The notes beneath the pieces are model-generated. The model ran no database searches, was not told the origin of the DNA, and worked only from the letters and a program-made list of their open reading frames with translations. Source: Owenia fusiformis (Eukaryota; Annelida; Polychaeta; Sabellida; Oweniidae). From it: DNA of 60,000 bases. The position numbers were made by a program, and so were the translations under genes. Location: the NCBI GenBank assembly GCA_903813345.2, contig CAIIXF020000004.1, forward strand, positions 13,664,196-13,724,195, in the 5' to 3' direction. Of this stretch, positions 39,701 through 48,100 are shown one piece after another (the stretch's first letter is position 1; each line of letters opens with the position of its first letter).

Positions 39701-41028
39701 TAACAAATATAACTAGGACAGTAATACAAACCATATTTCATATACATTTGACTGAGGGACCAAAAGGGCATATATCCGGACACGTCCTTTAAGTTTCTGA
39801 CTAATTAGTGTGTGTTACTATGATACGCATACCTAAAGCACATGGCAATTATATACGATATATAAGAGAGTGGATAGCTATGGATGAATTGTGTTTGCAT
39901 AGACCGTTACAAACGCTTTGCATCAATAATAAAGCAGGACATAGCCATCAAATTCAAAAGTATTCGTAATATACATTCTTGGCCCAAGAGTAATTCATTG
40001 CATTACATTGATCTGCTATGAAAGCAGTGAAGGACCGATCTTGAAGGATGGTACTATACTTTTTTCATCATTCCAATATAGTAAATCATATCCATTGTGG
40101 CCCCTTTTTTTCAAGCGCAATAATCGAATTAAAGGCAAATCGTCCTTTTGCGTCACATAACATATCCATAGGCTAATCAAAATATTTCATTGTATTTACT
40201 GATTAAAGTTTTGGTACGGAGAGTCCTAGAACAGAAATTTTACACGCCTTAAACATAGAAATGCCAAGACTTGGAAGCCCTTTGTACTCGAATACTTTTG
40301 ACAGCTCGGTTCAAGCTACGATCAGGATGGGAGACTATAAACTGTTTACTGGAAGTAAGTATTATGAAATCAAACAAACATGATCGAACTGATTTGAATT
40401 GAGAGTCAAGTTTAACAAGAATATAAGACTTGCGTAACAATGAAGTAAATATATTTCACTTTTTGAATCTACATTTTCGTAGGGATCAGTGGTACTGGCG
40501 GTTTCAGTGGCTGGGTTGCTCCCGCAGAATACCCGGAACTTGTAACTATAGAGCCAGATCTTAAAGACACAAGCAATGTACATCTGTATAATATTAAGGA
40601 TGACCCGATGGAGAAGATAGATCTTAGTGCAGTGATGCCAGATAAGGTAAATTGGATATTTTCGTGGTAAGAACATATGACTGCAATTGAAACTAAAGAG
40701 GCGGGGTTCACTTGCGAAAAACACATACTACATATTTTGAATAGAAGTTCTGAGCCACAATGGCCATCAAAACAATGCAACTATTTAACCATTGCAGATA
40801 TGCTGTATACTATATTTGACATATGGCATATACTTCACTACCACAGTATTATCAGTATTACATGTTATTTAGGTCAGGGAAATGCTAAATAGGCTACAGG
40901 AGCTACAACCAATGACTAAACGTGAACCATATACGTGTCCCGACCCTGCTGGGGCACCTGTTCTTGTGAGTACGGAGGAAGATATGTATAGCTGGCTCTC
41001 ATGGGTTGATGATTTGATTGTTAGCTAA
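18631..41028 (+). CDS. Gene 1: secreted TSP1-EGF(9)-arylsulfatase-like protein, predicted pseudoenzyme
   Basis: Thirteen exons read by eye: 18631-18795, 18997-20043, 22704-22888, 24164-24347, 25219-25377, 31446-31558, 32959-33085, 33310-33405, 33528-33650, 38301-38430, 40209-40354, 40483-40646, 40873-41028 (TAA). All junctions are GT-AG and phases are consistent; about 931 codons plus an unfound signal exon. An in-frame ATG at 18606 is an alternative start. Domain order: TSP1-like, nine EGF-like repeats, then an arylsulfatase-B-type domain ([27 protein letters not shown]). Against human ARSB numbering, D53 is G, D54 is A, C91 is S, D300 is G, N301 is Q and K318 is T, while R95, K145, H147 and H242 remain. 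Sulfate-ester hydrolysis is therefore unlikely; an extracellular glycan-binding role is my inference. Introns total about 19.6 kb and are full of transposons. Confidence 0.85.
18997..20043 (+). other. Gene 1 exon encoding nine EGF-like repeats
   Basis: One uninterrupted 1047-bp exon (phase 1-1) holds nine six-cysteine units of about 38-40 residues, each with the pattern C-x4-5-C-K/M-N-x-G-x-C...C-x-C-x-W-x-G-x-x-C (for example NPCKNGGTC-like cores). I see no calcium-binding D-x-D/N-E signature before the first cysteine in most units. Adhesive repeats packed in one exon differ from the one-domain-per-exon habit of many animal EGF proteins. The exon ends at a GTATGA donor and joins the sulfatase start as K-Q-D-T-P-N. 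Confidence 0.85.
19368..19607 (+). repeat. 120-bp tandem duplication: EGF repeats 4 and 5
   Basis: The word AATAGTGGACAATGTACTGA occurs at 19371 and 19491, and the two 120-bp units are almost identical through CGTGTGAAACAAAAATTCAA. One EGF unit was recently duplicated exactly in frame. The other EGF repeats are far more diverged. Confidence 0.9.
20155..20805. mobile_element. TIR element in gene 1 intron, TA target
   Basis: GAGAGGTTAAG(AT)AAGCTACACG at the left is mirrored by CGTGTAGCTTAACATCTC at the right; TA flanks both ends (20153-20154, 20806-20807). The word GGCTTCATGTCGCACGTAAA occurs twice just before it (20072 and 20120) and once just after (20821). Inside, at 20311-20375, is a tRNA-like stretch with a GGTTCAAATCT B-box. 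Confidence 0.65.
21178..22470. mobile_element. TIR element filled with minisatellite, TSD ATATTT
   Basis: The ends CAGACTTGCCAACCT / AGGTTGGCAAGTCTG are perfect inverses. ATATTT is duplicated at 21172-21177 and 22471-22476. The interior is almost wholly two arrays: about 21200-21710 of units like ACGGGAGTTTTTACGGTAG with A runs, and about 22165-22450 of GGGAGATTTTACGGGAGTTA units. Between them (21713-22160) is unique sequence. No transposase. Confidence 0.8.
22704..22888 (+). other. Gene 1 exon carrying the sulfatase nucleophile region
   Basis: It encodes [17 protein letters not shown] then [15 protein letters not shown]. In active sulfatases the first block reads A-D-D-L-G (two metal Asp) and the second C-x-P-x-R, where the Cys becomes formylglycine. 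Here the Asp codons are GGT (22733-22735) and GCG (22736-22738) and the Cys codon is TCA (22847-22849). Spacing between the two sites is 38 residues, the same as in human ARSB, so the alignment needs no gap. Confidence 0.9.
22889..24163. other. Gene 1 intron, nothing further recognised
   Basis: Between the nucleophile exon and the GKWH exon I see AT-rich sequence without inverted arms, ORFs of note or tandem repeats. Confidence 0.4.
24348..25218. other. Gene 1 intron; short 10-bp repeats near acceptor
   Basis: Mostly unremarkable. There is a C tract near 25011-25025, and three copies of AAGTTCATAT at 25131-25160, about 60 bp before the exon at 25219. Confidence 0.45.
26740..28383 (-). pseudogene. 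Crypton-like tyrosine recombinase gene, broken
   Basis: It lies antisense in the 6-kb intron of gene 1. The first block (28383 down to about 28100) reads METADGG-like then stop (TGA at 28365-28363), continues [12 protein letters not shown]...[20 protein letters not shown], then needs a one-base shift at an A run near 28168 to continue as [15 protein letters not shown] and reaches a GTATGA donor. Two clean spliced exons follow: 27901-27452 ([29 protein letters not shown]) and 27206-26740 ([22 protein letters not shown], stop). R...S-x-R-K...G-H-K...Y is the tyrosine-recombinase layout seen in Crypton elements and the related DUF3504/KIAA1958-like genes. The piece between the first two blocks appears missing. 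The nonsense codon and frameshift argue against function. Confidence 0.7.
28384..30110. other. Gene 1 intron, repeat debris
   Basis: Around 28460-28555 there is a small symmetric patch with CGGGAGATAT and ATATCCCGCTG words. The rest is AT-rich. ORFs at 29108-29299 and 29496-29711 show no domain that I can name. Confidence 0.35.
30118..30890. repeat. Direct duplication, about 510 bp offset
   Basis: Two word blocks recur in the same order: GCAATTGCACATGCAATTCT at 30123 and again near 30650, and TGATGTGTGAAATATTATCT at 30266 and 30771. The copies differ by small indels. Probably a duplicated fragment of an older repeat in the gene 1 intron. Confidence 0.65.
30996..31260. mobile_element. MITE family A, two tandem or nested partial copies
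   Basis: It starts TAATGCCGTGGTCACATTTG. Near 31125 a second start occurs (CCTGGGTCACATTTGCTCCG), and the block ends GGAGCAAATGTTACCAAGGC. GC-rich words CGGCCGGCGCCCG mark the arms. It ends about 185 bp before gene 1 exon 31446-31558. Confidence 0.7.
31660..32065. mobile_element. Short inverted-repeat element in gene 1 intron
   Basis: Arms 31660-31745 (CAGCTGGAAAGTAACATTTT) and 31975-32065 (its inverse, ending AAATGTTATTTTCCAGCTG-like) pair over about 85 bp. Non-coding. Confidence 0.65.
32145..32780. mobile_element. Near-palindromic foldback element, arms about 300 bp
   Basis: The left arm from 32145 (GTTCAAAGGTTAAGGTGCTA) returns inverted up to 32780 (TAGCACCTTAACCTTTGAAC). The whole block pairs with only scattered mismatches and almost no loop. 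A third partial copy of the left arm start lies at 32060-32140. It is close upstream of exon 32959-33085. Confidence 0.75.
33713..34111. mobile_element. MITE family A, two copies
   Basis: Copy one starts TAATACCTTGGTCACATTTG at 33713, only 63 bases after the donor of exon 33528-33650. Copy two (33966-34111) is complete, with TAATGCCTTGGTCACATTTG and GTGACCCAGGCATTA ends. GC-rich related fragments run on to about 34230. Confidence 0.8.
34697..35149 (-). pseudogene. MADF-like domain fragment
   Basis: An antisense ORF of 150 codons in the gene 1 intron. Its second half contains [20 protein letters not shown] followed by [15 protein letters not shown], close to the MADF pattern (acidic-rich lead, R-P-x-L/F-Y-D, Y-x-N-R-x-K, W/I...). 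MADF/Myb-like DNA-binding proteins are carried by Harbinger-type transposons and also occur as host regulators. No transposase partner is nearby and the first 50 residues are not domain-like, so I call it a stranded transposon or retrocopy fragment. Confidence 0.45.
35415..35707. mobile_element. MITE family A, rearranged copy
   Basis: GC-rich arms (CCGGGCGCCGTA, CGGCGCCCGTACGATG, CGGCCGGGCGCCGTAG) are shuffled and repeated, ending TGACCAAGGCATTA. Longer than the standard 150 bp, so probably a nested or internally duplicated copy. Confidence 0.65.
35820..36055. mobile_element. Short inverted-repeat element
   Basis: Arms CATGCTCACACGTTTTCAAC (near 35832) and GTTGAAAACACATGAGCATG (near 36031) pair over roughly 50 bp, including the AGCGCACT words. 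No ORF of note. Confidence 0.6.
36600..36675. mobile_element. Terminal fragment related to the 13301-14685 transposon
   Basis: Read in reverse, TAGGCCACGGTATGAAATCT and then CTAGGACGTCTAATAAAGGA match the first 50 bases of the element at 13301 almost base for base. The partner end was not found, so the copy is truncated or has a different interior. Confidence 0.65.
37145..38065. mobile_element. Foldback element hosting a nested MITE
   Basis: The left arm at 37145-37220 (GGAATAGCCTGGCAACGGT..., CACAAATGGCGGACAT) is mirrored at 37985-38065 (ATGTCCGCCATTTGTG, ACCGTTGTACAGGCTATTCC). The MITE D copy 37494-37887 sits inside. The arms probably extend further out than given. Confidence 0.6.
37494..37887. 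mobile_element. MITE family D, copy 1
   Basis: AAAGGACGATTCTCGGTTTG at the left and its inverse ending GTCCTTT at the right bound 394 bp. Inside are two diverged direct copies of a roughly 150-bp block (GAGCATTATCCCTGCTTCGG and GAGCGTTATCCCTGCTTCAG). The same element in opposite orientation is at 56024-56406. Confidence 0.8.
38193..38262. repeat. GC-rich hairpin just upstream of gene 1 exon 10
   Basis: GCCGACCACCGACCACGTG and ACTGGTCGGTGGTCGACGGT can pair as a long stem about 40 bases before the acceptor at 38299-38300, possibly covering the branch-point area. Confidence 0.6.
39134..39274 (+). repeat. 70-bp tandem duplication
   Basis: ATGGTCCTCTGAGCATCCAG starts at 39134 and 39204; the two 70-bp units differ at one visible position. 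In the gene 1 intron between exons 38301-38430 and 40209-40354. Confidence 0.85.
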
Positions 41029-41074
41029 TGATCTAATTTGCTATAATAAATGTACATCCGTGCAGTAGATATTA

Positions 41075-41080
41075 AATAAA
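41075..41080 (+). other. Poly(A) signal of gene 1
   Basis: AATAAA lies 47 bases after the TAA stop at 41026-41028, the expected position for a short 3' UTR. Confidence 0.55.
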
Positions 41081-41193
41081 ATATAAATATAATCTAAAAT
41101 ATGTTGTGCGTATTTCTTGATCAATGGGTCCATTATAACAAACTTTGAATTAAGTACATTGACATCTAAATTCAATCCTGGTCCATTGATGAC

Positions 41194-41320
41194 TAATACC
41201 TGGGTCACATTTGCTCCGATCCATCGACCGGCGCCCGGCCGATTGAGTGTTTGAATTTTGGACTAAATACTCAATCGGCCGCGCCCTAGTGAAAATCGGG
41301 GCAAATGTGACCAAGGCATA
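41194..41320. mobile_element. MITE family A, copy downstream of gene 1
   Basis: TAATACCTGGGTCACATTTG start and CAAATGTGACCAAGGCAT end, with CGGCGCCCGGCCGATTGAGT in the left arm. It is shorter than the other copies because of central loss. It lies just past the predicted 3' end of gene 1. Confidence 0.75.
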
Positions 41321-41849
41321 AGTTTGCCTGGTACACCAAATACATTTACGCTTAAACTTCCTTAGTACAGTTATGAGTTGGGCTTTTGGATTTCGAGAAC
41401 TGTCTGAAGTATTCATGATTAAAAACCAAACAACTCGAGAACTCAATGTTAACGAGCAAAATCAGATCTATTTTCGAAAACTTAATTGATTGATAATTAA
41501 ATCCAGACTAGACACACTATTTTTACATTAACCTCAAAGGCTAGTGTTGGAGCTTATACTAATATTTTGTTTCATGAAAAGCTACCCTGAGTTAATTTGG
41601 ATACATTGATTGCTTTATTCTGACCCAATCGTAAATAAGTTGTCAATATGGAAGCTTACTAAACCAAGGGGATCCAAATGAGAACCTCTTGGTTTATTTT
41701 ATAATCGTTTTAAAATGTGTTGTCACATGCTTCGAGGAAAGACAACTTAGTAAGAAGGTGATTCGGTCGTCTGTTTACGAAAATGATCAACGAACGGGAT
41801 GTACATATCAGATTGAATTTTAAACAGGACAGCCGTAAGAGGATATCTT

Positions 41850-44815
41850 ACCCCCCTATTACACCAAACTAGTTCTTACCCGTTCTTGCCAGTCCTACGA
41901 AAACGTCGTAAAACGGGCTCAATCTGGCTGTGGTCGGGAAATATGTCTAAAATAATTAGCTACTTCGTTCATAAACAGTCTTCAATACGTCCATCTCATT
42001 CGCAGTTCGTTCAGGTCGCACTACGTCGGTGTGCAACGTAGTATAGACCGCCTCTTAGTCGGGGAGGTCATCATGACCTGATTACAGAACGGTATGGTCG
42101 CCATCGAATTTTGAATCGATTCAAAATTCTAAAATCACCTTCCCGTCTGAGAACGTTCATGAAGTTCGTAAATAGACCTTAGAAAGTTGAAGCTACGTTC
42201 ATTCTGTTCTCACACAGTTTAAAACCAGTTTTGAAGAACGCAGTGACAACTTGTTTGGTGTGATAGCTATGTTTTTGCTAACTCGTTCATAAGCAGTCTT
42301 TAATACGATCTTAGTCAGTTTAAACCCGTTTGCAATTAGTTCTACCTCGTTCTCAATACGTCCTCAGACAGTTCAACTCGTTGTAAAAACGTCTCTAGTA
42401 AGATTGAAGTACGACGGTTCCGTTCGTAGTACGTCCAGCTCGTCGTTAGTACGTTGTCACTCGTTCTTATTGTAGAACGTGACGACCACGAGAACATTTT
42501 GAGCATGTTCTAAGTTCTAAAGGACCTACCCGTTCGTGTACGTTCGATGAAGTTTGTAAATAGACCCCAAACGGTTCTAAGTACGTCCAGTCCGTTCGTA
42601 CAAAGTTGAAGCCCGTTTTCGAGAACGTAGTGAGAACTAGTTTGGTGTGATAGTAGGGTAAAGGTCATACATGGCCGTCCTATCCGTTCGTATCATTTTA
42701 AGCCCGTTTTGACAATCAATGTAAGTACCACTTCAATCTGACAGCAGTTTTTTCTTAACCCCCTATCACACCAAACTAGTTCTCAACCGTTCTTTCCAGT
42801 CCTACACAAACGGGCTAAATTTGGCTTTAGTCGTCAAATATGTCTAAATTATTTAACTACTTTGTTCATAAACATCTTCAGATCGCACCATGTTGGTGTG
42901 CACACGTATTGGGATCGATATCCGATTGCACAACGTCGTATGACGCGTCTCTAGTAGGGTTGAAGTACGGCAATTACGTTCCTGGTCTAGTAGGTCATCT
43001 CGTTTGAAGTACGTTGTCAGACGATCTTATAACAGAAAGCCGATGTCACCATTGAATTTTGAATTGATTGAAAATTGAATAACTTTCACCGTCCGGTCGT
43101 CTTCGTTCGTAAATAGACAGCAGAACGTTTCAGCTACTTTCATCCAGTTCACACACAGTTTTAAACCAGTTCGGCAACGTTTTAAAGAACGCATTGACCA
43201 CTTGTTTGGGGTGATAGCTATTTTTGTTAATTCATTCATAAGCTACAAACGGAGTGCTCACGACTCCCTAGTAGGATTGAAGTACGACAGTTCAGTCCGC
43301 AGTGTGTCCCCAGTGCGTCCCTATCGACTTAAGTACGTTGTCAATCGTTGTCACCAAAAACGTCATCAACAATTTGTGAGCATGTTCTAAGTTCTGGATG
43401 ACCTACTCGTTCGGGTAGTTTGATAAAGTTTGTAAAGAAACCCCAAACGGTTCTTAGTACGTCAAACCCGTTCATGCAAAATTTAAGCGCGTTTTCGAGA
43501 ACGTAGTGAGAACTAGTTTGGTGTGATAGTAGGGTAAAGTTCCCAAATATACCGTAGAAAGTTGCAGCTAAGTTGATTCCGTTCGCACACAGTTTGGAAC
43601 CAGCTAGGCAACGTTTTGAAGAACACGGTGGCAACCTGTTTGGTGTGATAACTATATTTTTGATAAGTTCTTCATAAGCAGTATTTTATACGTCTTAATT
43701 ATTTTACATCCGTCTACAATTTGCTCTACCTAGGTCTCAATACCTTCCATGACAGTTCAACACGTTTCGAAAACGTTTCTAATAGGATTGAAGTACGACA
43801 GTTCCATTCGTAGTACGTCTAGCTTTGAGTACTTTATCACATCTGATTGCATAACCTGGCAACCATGCACCAGATCATTTTGAGCACGCTCTAACCCCCC
43901 TATCACACCAAACTAGTTCTTACCCGTTCTTGCCAGTCCTACGAAAACGTGGCAAAACGGGCTCAATCTGGCTGTGGTCGGGAAATATGTCTAAAATAAA
44001 TAACTACTTCGTTCATAAACAGTCGTCAATACGTCCACCTCATTCGCAGTTCGTTCAGGTCGCACCACGTCGGTGTGCAACGTCGTATAGAAGGTCATCA
44101 TGACCTGATTACAGAACGGTATGGTCGCCATCGATTCAAAATTCTAAAATCACCTTCCCGTCTGAGAAGTTCGTAGATAGTCCTTAGAAAGTTGCAGCTA
44201 CGTTCATTCCGTTCGCACACAGTTTAAAACCAGTTTTGAAGAACGCAGTGGCAACTTGTTTGGTGTGATAGCTATATTTTTGCTAACTCGTTCATAAGCA
44301 GTCTTTAATACGTTCTTCATCAGTTTAAACCCGTTTGCAATTAGTTCTACCTCGTTCTCAATACATCCTCAGACAATTCAACTCGTTGTAAAAATGTCCC
44401 TAGTAGGATTGAAGTACGGTGGTTCCGCTCGTAGTACGTCCAGGTCGTCGTTAGTACTTTGTCACTCGTTCTAATTGTAGAACGTGACGACCACGAGAGC
44501 ATTTTGAGCATGTTCTAAGTTCTAGAGGACCTACCCGTTCAAGTACGTTCGATGATGTTTATAAATAGACCCTAAACGGTTTCTCAATGCGTTGAGTTCG
44601 TTCGTACACAGTTGAAGCCCGTTTTCGAGAACGTAGTGAGAACTAGTTTGGTGTGATAGTAGGGTTAGTTCTGGATGACCTATCCGTTCAAGTAAGTTCA
44701 TGAAGTTTGTAAATAGACGCCAATTTGTTCTAAGTACGTCCAATCAGTTCGTATACAGTTTAGGCCCGTTTTCGAGAACGTAGTGAGAACTAGTTTTGTG
44801 TGATTGTATTGTTAT
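41850..44815. repeat. Array of TIR elements between the two sulfatase-like genes
   Basis: Three long units lie at about 41850-42660, 42757-43535 and 43892-44666, plus partial units between and after them. Each starts CCCCCTATCACACCAAACTAG or close to it and ends CTAGTTTGGTGTGATAGTAG. Internally they are built from short related words (GTTCGTAGTACGTCCAGCTC, CGTTTTCGAGAACGTAGTGA), and a further TIR-like word (CTTGTTTGGTGTGATAGCTA) occurs mid-unit. ORFs here are shadows of the repeats. No transposase seen. Confidence 0.75.
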
Positions 44816-45199
44816 AAACAGTCACCATCTTACCCCACTACTAGTAGAAATGGATGGCAGGCAGTCATTTTTTTCATAGTTGAAACAACGTTAAATGCGT
44901 CCGGATACAGTTTTATCCTGATGGGCAACACGTTTCAAGAACTTAGTTAAGATACGGTTTTGTGTGAATGGGTGCCGTAGTTACTAAATTAGAACGCCCT
45001 TGTGCAGTGGGTAAACATGCAAAATTGTCTATATTATGATTATTCAATTAATGCATTTTCGTATTTTATAATTATATCTTGGTAAATAAAGAAATTTTCA
45101 AGACAATATAAAACATCATAATGATTGATAAGGTTAATTAAGATATGATTTTTTATATAGCACGCAGCAACTCAGTTGTTCTCATCATCACCACTAATA

Positions 45200-48100
45200 C
45201 TACTTATCATCAATCCAGGGAAGCCATGCGTAGACGTCATCTCCGATGCTGGTACTCTTGCCTTCACTGACAAGTACAGGGGCACCTGCAGGGTCAGGGC
45301 AAGGGTAAGGTTCAGGCTTTATCTTTTGTCGTAACTGTTGAAGTCTATCTAGCATTTCCCTAACCTTGAAATATAACGAAACGATTAACCAGTATTTCAA
45401 ATGCTAGTTTGTGCACATAGAATTTACAAGGGAGGCGATGCCATAATCCCCGATCCGTGTCACTATAGCAACCACAACCATTATAGGCATACCATGCCAT
45501 GACATTTCGGTAGTTCTGAAGGTATACTAGATTCTAGATATATTCCAAGTGTTCTACTATACATTGTATAGATTCATCGAGCAGTTTGCAACGTATTATT
45601 ACCAGAAAGCCCAAATGGACAAAGATATAGAATACACGCTCCATTTGCAACTTTACTGTACCCTGTATCATTGTTAAATGTGATCACGGTGTAGGGTAGT
45701 GTGGTTAAGGCATACAACGACTATTATTGTATCACCCATATTGACATATTTCCACCGTTTTGACCACCCTTTGAATTAGAAATGCGCCAACCTACCTTAT
45801 TTGGAAACGCTGCACTTAGATCATAATTCTCAAGAGGATCATTTTTAATATCATACAGGTGTACATTGCTAGGGTCGTTTAGATCTGGCTCTAGGGTTAC
45901 AAGTTCAGGGTATTCTGCGGGAGCAACCCAGCCACTGAAACCGCCAGTACCACTGATCCCTGGAAATATAAAAAAAAGTTGTGTAGACATCTTTCGTTCG
46001 CAATTTTACTCTGTTGGTTATGTTCGGCTAAACGGTGCAAAAGGTGCAAACATTTTTATTGAAATTAGTTTGCCTCTTGTACATGTAGAACTTGATAACT
46101 GGATATAATTTGGTGTACTTTTTATCAAATGAGTTGTTTTCTATTGTTTGCAGGCTACGCAGATGAAACAGGGTACATGCTGAATAACCTTGTATTCGCG
46201 AATGCAGCTTCTGGTTCCGGTTTACCGGATTAACCTACTATTTTATTGGCAACTCATTTAAATATTAATAGTAATATACCTACCACTATATATTTCATTC
46301 GTTTTAACCAAATTGGTTATAAAGCGGTAATAAAATAGTAGGTTGATTTGCATTCACGAATACAAGCTCCATGGAAGTTCACTTACGACCAGTAAATAAT
46401 TTATAGTCTCCCATCCTGATCGTAGCTTGAACTGAGCTGTCGAATGTATCTGGGTAGACAGGGCTTCCAAGTCTTGGCATTTCTGGATTTAAACTATGGA
46501 GAATTTCCTTTCTAGGACTCTTCGTACAAGAACTACAATAGAACATAAAATGAATACAATTTATGTAGGTTGAGCATATGCCCAAAAATGCACTTTAGAC
46601 GGTGCTTTGCCATAGAAATTACGCAAATATTTCATTTGAAGAGATATTTGATTTCATTTTACACGTATTATTTTTCGATTCATCAAAGTGTCTCGGATAT
46701 CTCTATTTTTCACTGTTATACCCCAAACTCTTACGCTTAAAACACCAAGTCGATATGGTATGGATTTAATTGGACGATTTCCGGGCCGGGATATATATAA
46801 TAGTTTATAGATTACTCTTAAGAAAGTTCGGTAAAAACGCCAGCAATATGCTTCCCAAGAAACAAAATTATTGGGAATGAGGTTTCTTACAGTGAAATGA
46901 TAAAATGTATTGCTTCACGGATTACAATTATCAATTGTGTTTGCCTTTGAGAAAAATGAGTGATGTTCTATTACCAAACTGAAGTCCAAATATCATAGGA
47001 ATCTGTGTCAGAACCTATCGTTGCTCCTGCGAGTGTCAGGAAAGTCTTGTACCAGTCGGTCATATGGTAAAGCTGACTATTGGACCCGGTGCAACTTTTC
47101 GCTGATAATAAACAAGAATTGAGATGATATGGTGAAGAAGTTTTGCGCGAGATGTTAGTTTACAACTACACTGGAATCAAATGTGCTCGGTAAAACGGAG
47201 AACCTCGTAAATTGATAGTTGTATACTTAAACTTTGCGCATATATACGATTTTATAAGTTATTGAATGATTTGAAGTGCAATACAGGATATATTCTGCTC
47301 GAGAAATTCCGTATTTGAACGAGACGAAGTCGAGTGTCAATACAGAATATCGAGACGGAATATATCCTGTATTGCACTTCAAATCATTCAATGACGTTTT
47401 TATCGTGTGATATCCTGTATTGCTACTGAGATTGTCCCCTCCGTACCAATATTTTCTGTATTGCGACGGAGATGATCAACGGAGACAATCTCAGTAGCAA
47501 TACAGATTGGTACAGCACAAGAACTGACCAATCAGAAGGCTTCATTTTACAGAGCATACGAAAAAGAATCGTATTCTGTAAATATTGTTGAGGCGGTATA
47601 CCTTTGTTGGTGACTGAACCAGTTAGTATACCTAATCCCCTGATTCCACCTTCGAAGTAAGTGTGTGTTGTTCCTCTCAATGGCCAATTATTGTTCTTTC
47701 GTCTGTGTCCTCCATGGTCTTATGAATATAAAATTAGAGACAAAGCGTTTCTATTTCATACACATGTTAAGCGGAACTACAACAATCTTCCCTCGTCAGA
47801 AATCTAAGAATGAAATATTATATGTGGCGTCTTATTTATGAATTTCACCTTTAAACGTATTTTGCTTTCGTTAGTTTGAGACACAAATGGTCAGGTAATT
47901 GTTAAAACAAGTAATTTGTTTAACAGCGACGCTCTCTGTAATTTAGTTACAGACAGACGTGTTATTTAATTCACACTATAACAAATCGCCAAGGACCTAC
48001 CAGATGTGAATAGAAGCACCGTGTTTTTCCAAAGACCTTTTTGTTTGAGACTGTCGATTATTTTCCCTACACCTGTATCTACTGCATTTATCATGGCTAG

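Noticed and set aside
41850-44815. CRISPR-like array of short repeats
   Set aside because: Units are long TIR elements with variable internal words in a eukaryotic context, without regular spacers.
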